In this document: in pieces, positions 60,244 through 64,000 of the stretch | Layout of the letters: each line of letters begins with the position of its first letter | How positions within the stretch are numbered: the first letter of the stretch is position 1 | NCBI GenBank assembly: GCA_016716305.1 | Contig: JADJWP010000002.1 | Coordinates: 3,293,314-3,357,313, forward strand | Source: Chloracidobacterium sp. | GTDB taxonomy: Bacteria; Acidobacteriota; Blastocatellia; Pyrinomonadales; Pyrinomonadaceae | Length of the DNA stretch: 64,000 nucleotides | Direction: 5' to 3' | The notes under the pieces: generated by a model | Told to the model about the DNA's origin: nothing | The model's input: the letters and a program-made list of their open reading frames with translations, nothing else | The model's database searches: none | Translations under genes and position numbers: made by a program

Positions 60244-63137
60244 ATGAACCAAACCACGCCCCACAAAGATAGAAGTCCGGCCGACGACCTGGTTTATCCG
60301 ATTACCACGACTGAAAGCCCGCTGTTGATCATTGCCGGTCCGCAAACGGCAAAACCTGCACGCTCGTTGAAAGGGTACTTCACCTCGTTCGAAATGGCGT
60401 CGCTTCCGAAAACATTCTTATTGCAACGTTTACGGAAAAGGCCGCGAAGGAGCTTGTCACTCGCGTCAAATCGGCTTCTTGAATTGAATCTGCTTAAATC
60501 TGAATGAGATGTACATCGGTACACTTCATTCAATGTTCCTGCGAATCCTCGACGAACATCGAGAACACACCCGCCTTAAGAAGTTATCGAATACTTGACG
60601 CCTTTGATCCAATACTTCGTTTATCGGTACATGAACGAGTTTGCCGCAATCGAAGATGCTGAAGCCGTACTAGGATCTTTCGCGGGCGGAAAATGGCAGA
60701 AATCGCAGACGGTGGTTGGATGCGTTTCAAAGCTCGCCGAAGAATGTTTGGATCCGGACGTCCTGATCAAATCGACGGGTTCTCAAGATCCGCGTCATGG
60801 GACGGTTTTACAAACTTTACCAGGAAAAACTAGCCGAAGAGAATTGTCTGGATTTTTCGTAATCCAAAGCGAAATGCTCCATTTGATAGAGAATCGGCCG
60901 GAAATCTTGGGCAAGCTTCAGGACAAACTCCAGTATTTGATGATCGATGAGTACCAAGACACGAACACGATCCAGAAAAGATTGTACTCATGTTGGCCGA
61001 CAAACATAAACGTATCTGTGTTGTCGGCGACGACGATCAAGCGTTTATATCATTTTGAGGTGCCACGATCCGAAACATTCTCGAATTTCCGCAAAACTTT
61101 GCTCCGGAGTGCAAGAAGGCGAAGTTAGTCACGAACTATCGATCGCATCCAGGCATTATCGACTTTACAATCGGTGGATGGATGGAACAAAACTGGACGG
61201 AAAACGGCGTGACTTTCCGATTTGAAAAGACGATCGTCCTGAGAAGCTGACTTCGCGGAGTATCCGTCTGCGATCAAGATCCGAGCGAACAACGAAGCAA
61301 CTTATTTTGAAGAAGTCTACCAGTTCATAAAGACCTTGGAAGACAGCGGCAAACTGACCGACTACAACCAAATTGCATTCCCTTTTCCGGTCAGTCAAGC
61401 ATTCGACCGCGATCGGCCTGGCTGACTATCTGGAGGAACGCGGTATTCGAGTTTCTCCCTAGATCTGCACTTTTCTTCGACCGGACTGAAATAAAACTGT
61501 TACTCTCCGCTCCTGATCTTCATCTTTCCGAATCTTTTTGAGGATCTTAAATGGGCCGAGGATGCTGAGCTCGAAATTTGGGATCGGTATGAAGCATGGA
61601 AACTTGAATTCGCGAACGCTCTTCGGTCCGACTTGGACCGAAATGCAGAGCTTCTCAAATGGTGTCAGAAAAGATCGAAGGAACATCTCACGCTGACGGG
61701 TAACACTAATTATGCTTTTGCTGCCTTGTTGTATCAACTGCTCGAATTCCCAATGTTTGGACTTTTTTACAAAATGATCTAAACGAAAACAAGGTAGATC
61801 TACGAGCTTAGTATAATATCGCCACTTTCCTTTCTTTATAAATTCGAATACATCCATAATCTCTCACGGTCCTAACGCCGGGCAATCTGGCTATCACGCT
61901 TCGCAAACTCTTCAATAATTTCTGAGATTCATTGTCGAAGGCGGAATCGAGGAGTACGAGGATTTCGACGAATTTGCCGTCAGGGTGCGTTTCGTTCATG
62001 ACGATCCATCAGGCGAAAGGGTTGGAGTTTCCAATCGTTGTGCAGTTGATTCACTTACAGTACGCCGCGGAAACAATACGACGAAACAGATGGAGATACT
62101 TCAAAACGAGTATTCGAAGCCCCGTTCGAGCCGCTGGAACTGACTCAGTTCTACGATTTTTACCGGCTGTTTTATACTGCTTTTCGCGGCCGCAGGATCT
62201 ACTCGTTTATCAACTCCAGAGAACGCAAGAAATCCGGTGATCTCAGTATTCCGACCGCACCCTTCCAGAATCTCCATCGGGAGATCCTGAATTGGGAGAC
62301 CCGCAGTTCGATATATCGAAACTGGATTTGAAGACGGTCAAGCCGGTTAACATAAAAACACGAGTATTCGTTCACGTCGCATATATTGCTTTATGAAAAC
62401 TGTCCACTGCAATATAAGTTTTACAAAGAACTTGAGTTTGTCGAGGTCCGTACCGGTGGCGTTCTTGGCGGCAGCTTGCTACATCAGACGATCGAGGATA
62501 TTCACAAAGCGGTCCTAAGAAACGAGATTCACACGCTCACTGACGACAACATCGCGGGCTGGTATGATACAAATTACGCCCTTTTATCAAAGCAGCAGCG
62601 AGCTTACCTTCATGAGGGCCAGCTTCGATCACTTTTGCAACAGATCCTTCGGTATCGAGATCGAAACTCCGATCGGTGGCACTTGATCAAAGAGGCCGAG
62701 GTTGACGTTTCGCTGGTTAAAGACGACTACATTTTGAAGGGTTCGATCGACCTTATCGAAGGTGAGAATGGAACGGTCGAGATAATCGATTTTTTAAGTC
62801 TGGCGACAAACCGGACATCAACTCAAACGATGAGATCACTAGGAAGATGCTTGAGCAGTACCGCAGGCAGCTCGAAGTTTACGGACATTTGGTCGAAGAA
62901 CGAACCGGACATAAGGTAAGCCGACTGCATCTTTATTATCCAAAAGAGGAATCCGGAAGTCCGTACGTTACATTTGAATACGAAAAGAATCACATCGATG
63001 AAACCATTCGCACTTTCGACACGGTCGTCAGCAAGATCGAGAAAAAGGATTTTACAATCGACCCTAAAATGAAAACCGAAAAACTGTGCGGCAACTGCGA
63101 CATGCGTTATCACTGCAATCCGAAGAAATACGAGTAA
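60244..63137 (+). pseudogene. UvrD/Rep-type helicase with C-terminal PD-(D/E)XK nuclease, many frameshifts
   Basis: Protein-level motifs are kept in order across many frames: a Walker A-type GP-x-T-x-KT (~60,336), ENILIATFTEKAAKELV (~60,408), DEYQDTN (60,946), GDDDQA (~61,027), GATIRNILEF (~61,055), TNYRSHPGIID (~61,129) and MTIHQAKGLEF (61,999). The C-terminal nuclease follows: VDVSLVKDDYILKGSIDLI and EIIDF-KSGD (frame slip at a six-T run, ~62,790), plus four cysteines of a likely Fe-S cluster (ENCPLQY, then CGNCDMRYHC). Domain order is that of UvrD-nuclease proteins. At least ten indels would be needed; because residues are otherwise conserved, error or recent decay are both possible. Confidence 0.8.
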
Positions 63138-63140
63138 AAG

Positions 63141-64000
63141 ATGGCCAAAGACAGAGTTTTAGGATCGGAATTCGAGAAGCCGATCGAAACGGTTGAACAG
63201 TATAAATTCGAACCTATCAAGGGCTATCCAATGCTCTATTGGCAGGGCAAGCGTCCGTTCGAATCAACTCAGTACTATCCCGCGCAGCTCAAAGAGACTT
63301 ATGGCGAAGAATCGGACGGTTGGTTCAATCGTATTTATTGGGGCGACAACTTGCAGGTAATGAGCCATCTCCTCAAGGAGTTTCGAGGTCAGGTCGACCT
63401 CATTTACATAGATCCGCCGTTTGATTCAAAAGCGGTTTACAAAAAGAAGGTTAAGCTTCGAGACCAGAAAATCGCGAACGATCAGAATGCGTTTGAGGAA
63501 AAGCAATACACAGATATTTGACCAACGATGAATATCTACAGTTCATGTATGAACGACTAATCCTCCTTCGCGAACTGCTGTCCGATAAAGGCTCCATAAT
63601 GTTGCATTGTGACTGGCATAAAGCCCATTACCTGCGATGCATCCTCGACGAACTGTTGGGCAGACAATTTTAAGAATGAGATAATCTGGCATTATCGAAC
63701 TGGAAACCTTGCGACCAAGCAATTCCAAAGAAAACACGACAATATCTTGTTCTACACGAAATCTTCTGAATCTTACTTTCAAGTTCAAAAGGTGAAAGAA
63801 TACTATTTCTGTCTGTACGGACCAGGCCCTAACACCGTCGTTTCCAGATTTTGAACGATGCAGAAGATGAGTACGGATTATATAAAATTAGCGACGTGGA
63901 TGATGTTTGGGATATTTCTGCGTATTTACTTTGCAATGAACATATTTCTTATCCAACGCAAAAACCGGAGGCATTGTTGGATCGAATTGTTGCAGCCGCC
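63141..64000 (+). pseudogene. Site-specific DNA (adenine) methyltransferase, frame-disrupted and cut by window edge
   Basis: A beta-type amino-methyltransferase, as in type III Mod enzymes. The first frame (to 63,521) has IYWGDNLQVMSHLL and VDLIYIDPPFDSK, the DPPF catalytic motif. After slips at ~63,515 and ~63,660 come TNDEYLQFMYERLILL and NEIIWHYRTGN. The last bases of the window read HISYPTQKPEALLDRIVAA, the typical C-terminal PTQKPE motif. It starts four bases after the helicase-nuclease stop, so the two form an operon. It probably belongs to a restriction- or defence-type system; the partner is beyond the window. Confidence 0.82.

Overview
The window looks like a stretch of an Acidobacteriota chromosome (probably Blastocatellia/Pyrinomonadales; inferred from gene content, about 50% GC and the protein families, not from a marker gene). 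It splits into three parts.

Part 1 (1-13,900) is mostly housekeeping: lysine/DAP genes (dapA fragment, dapD, a class I aminotransferase, asd), purine genes (purB, purS, purQ), an AI-2E-type transporter, a GHMP kinase, a DedA protein and several small secreted proteins.

Part 2a (13,968-28,700) is a respiratory locus. ResB and CcsA (System II cytochrome c maturation) lie next to two nonaheme cytochromes, a monoheme cytochrome behind a near-perfect sigma-54 promoter, a NapC-like octaheme membrane quinol dehydrogenase, an MtrB-like outer-membrane barrel and a DmsE/MtrA-like decaheme cytochrome. Together these encode about 37 heme sites and look like a periplasm-to-outside electron conduit. Two Crp/Fnr-type proteins, a universal stress protein and an odd LDH-like protein follow. 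TGTGA-N6-TCACA palindromes sit in front of several of these units.

Part 2b (28,700-51,900) is a stress/carbohydrate region around an ECF sigma factor and its zinc-binding anti-sigma factor. I found a shared promoter-like motif, GGAATAA-N16-GAT, upstream of the sigma operon itself and of most other transcription units here: an acyltransferase, DinB, the spondin/GlcG/SMP-30 group, NDH-2, a subtilase-CBM48 fusion, the aquaporin-GMC-VOC-YHS operon, and ManC. A GH63-like glucosidase has a variant copy. This predicts a compact ECF regulon.

Part 3 (52,072-64,000) looks like an integrated island. It starts with the 3' half of a tRNA-Thr gene (an attachment-site scar), followed by an excisionase-like HTH protein, a secreted nuclease, a PhoD-like phosphatase and a CBASS-type operon (LexA-like repressor, CD-NTase with AGS-C domain, SLATT 2TM effector). 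The last 5 kb encode a UvrD-type helicase-nuclease and an adenine methyltransferase. Both are broken by many small indels while keeping protein-level motifs, so sequencing error near a contig end is as likely as real decay.
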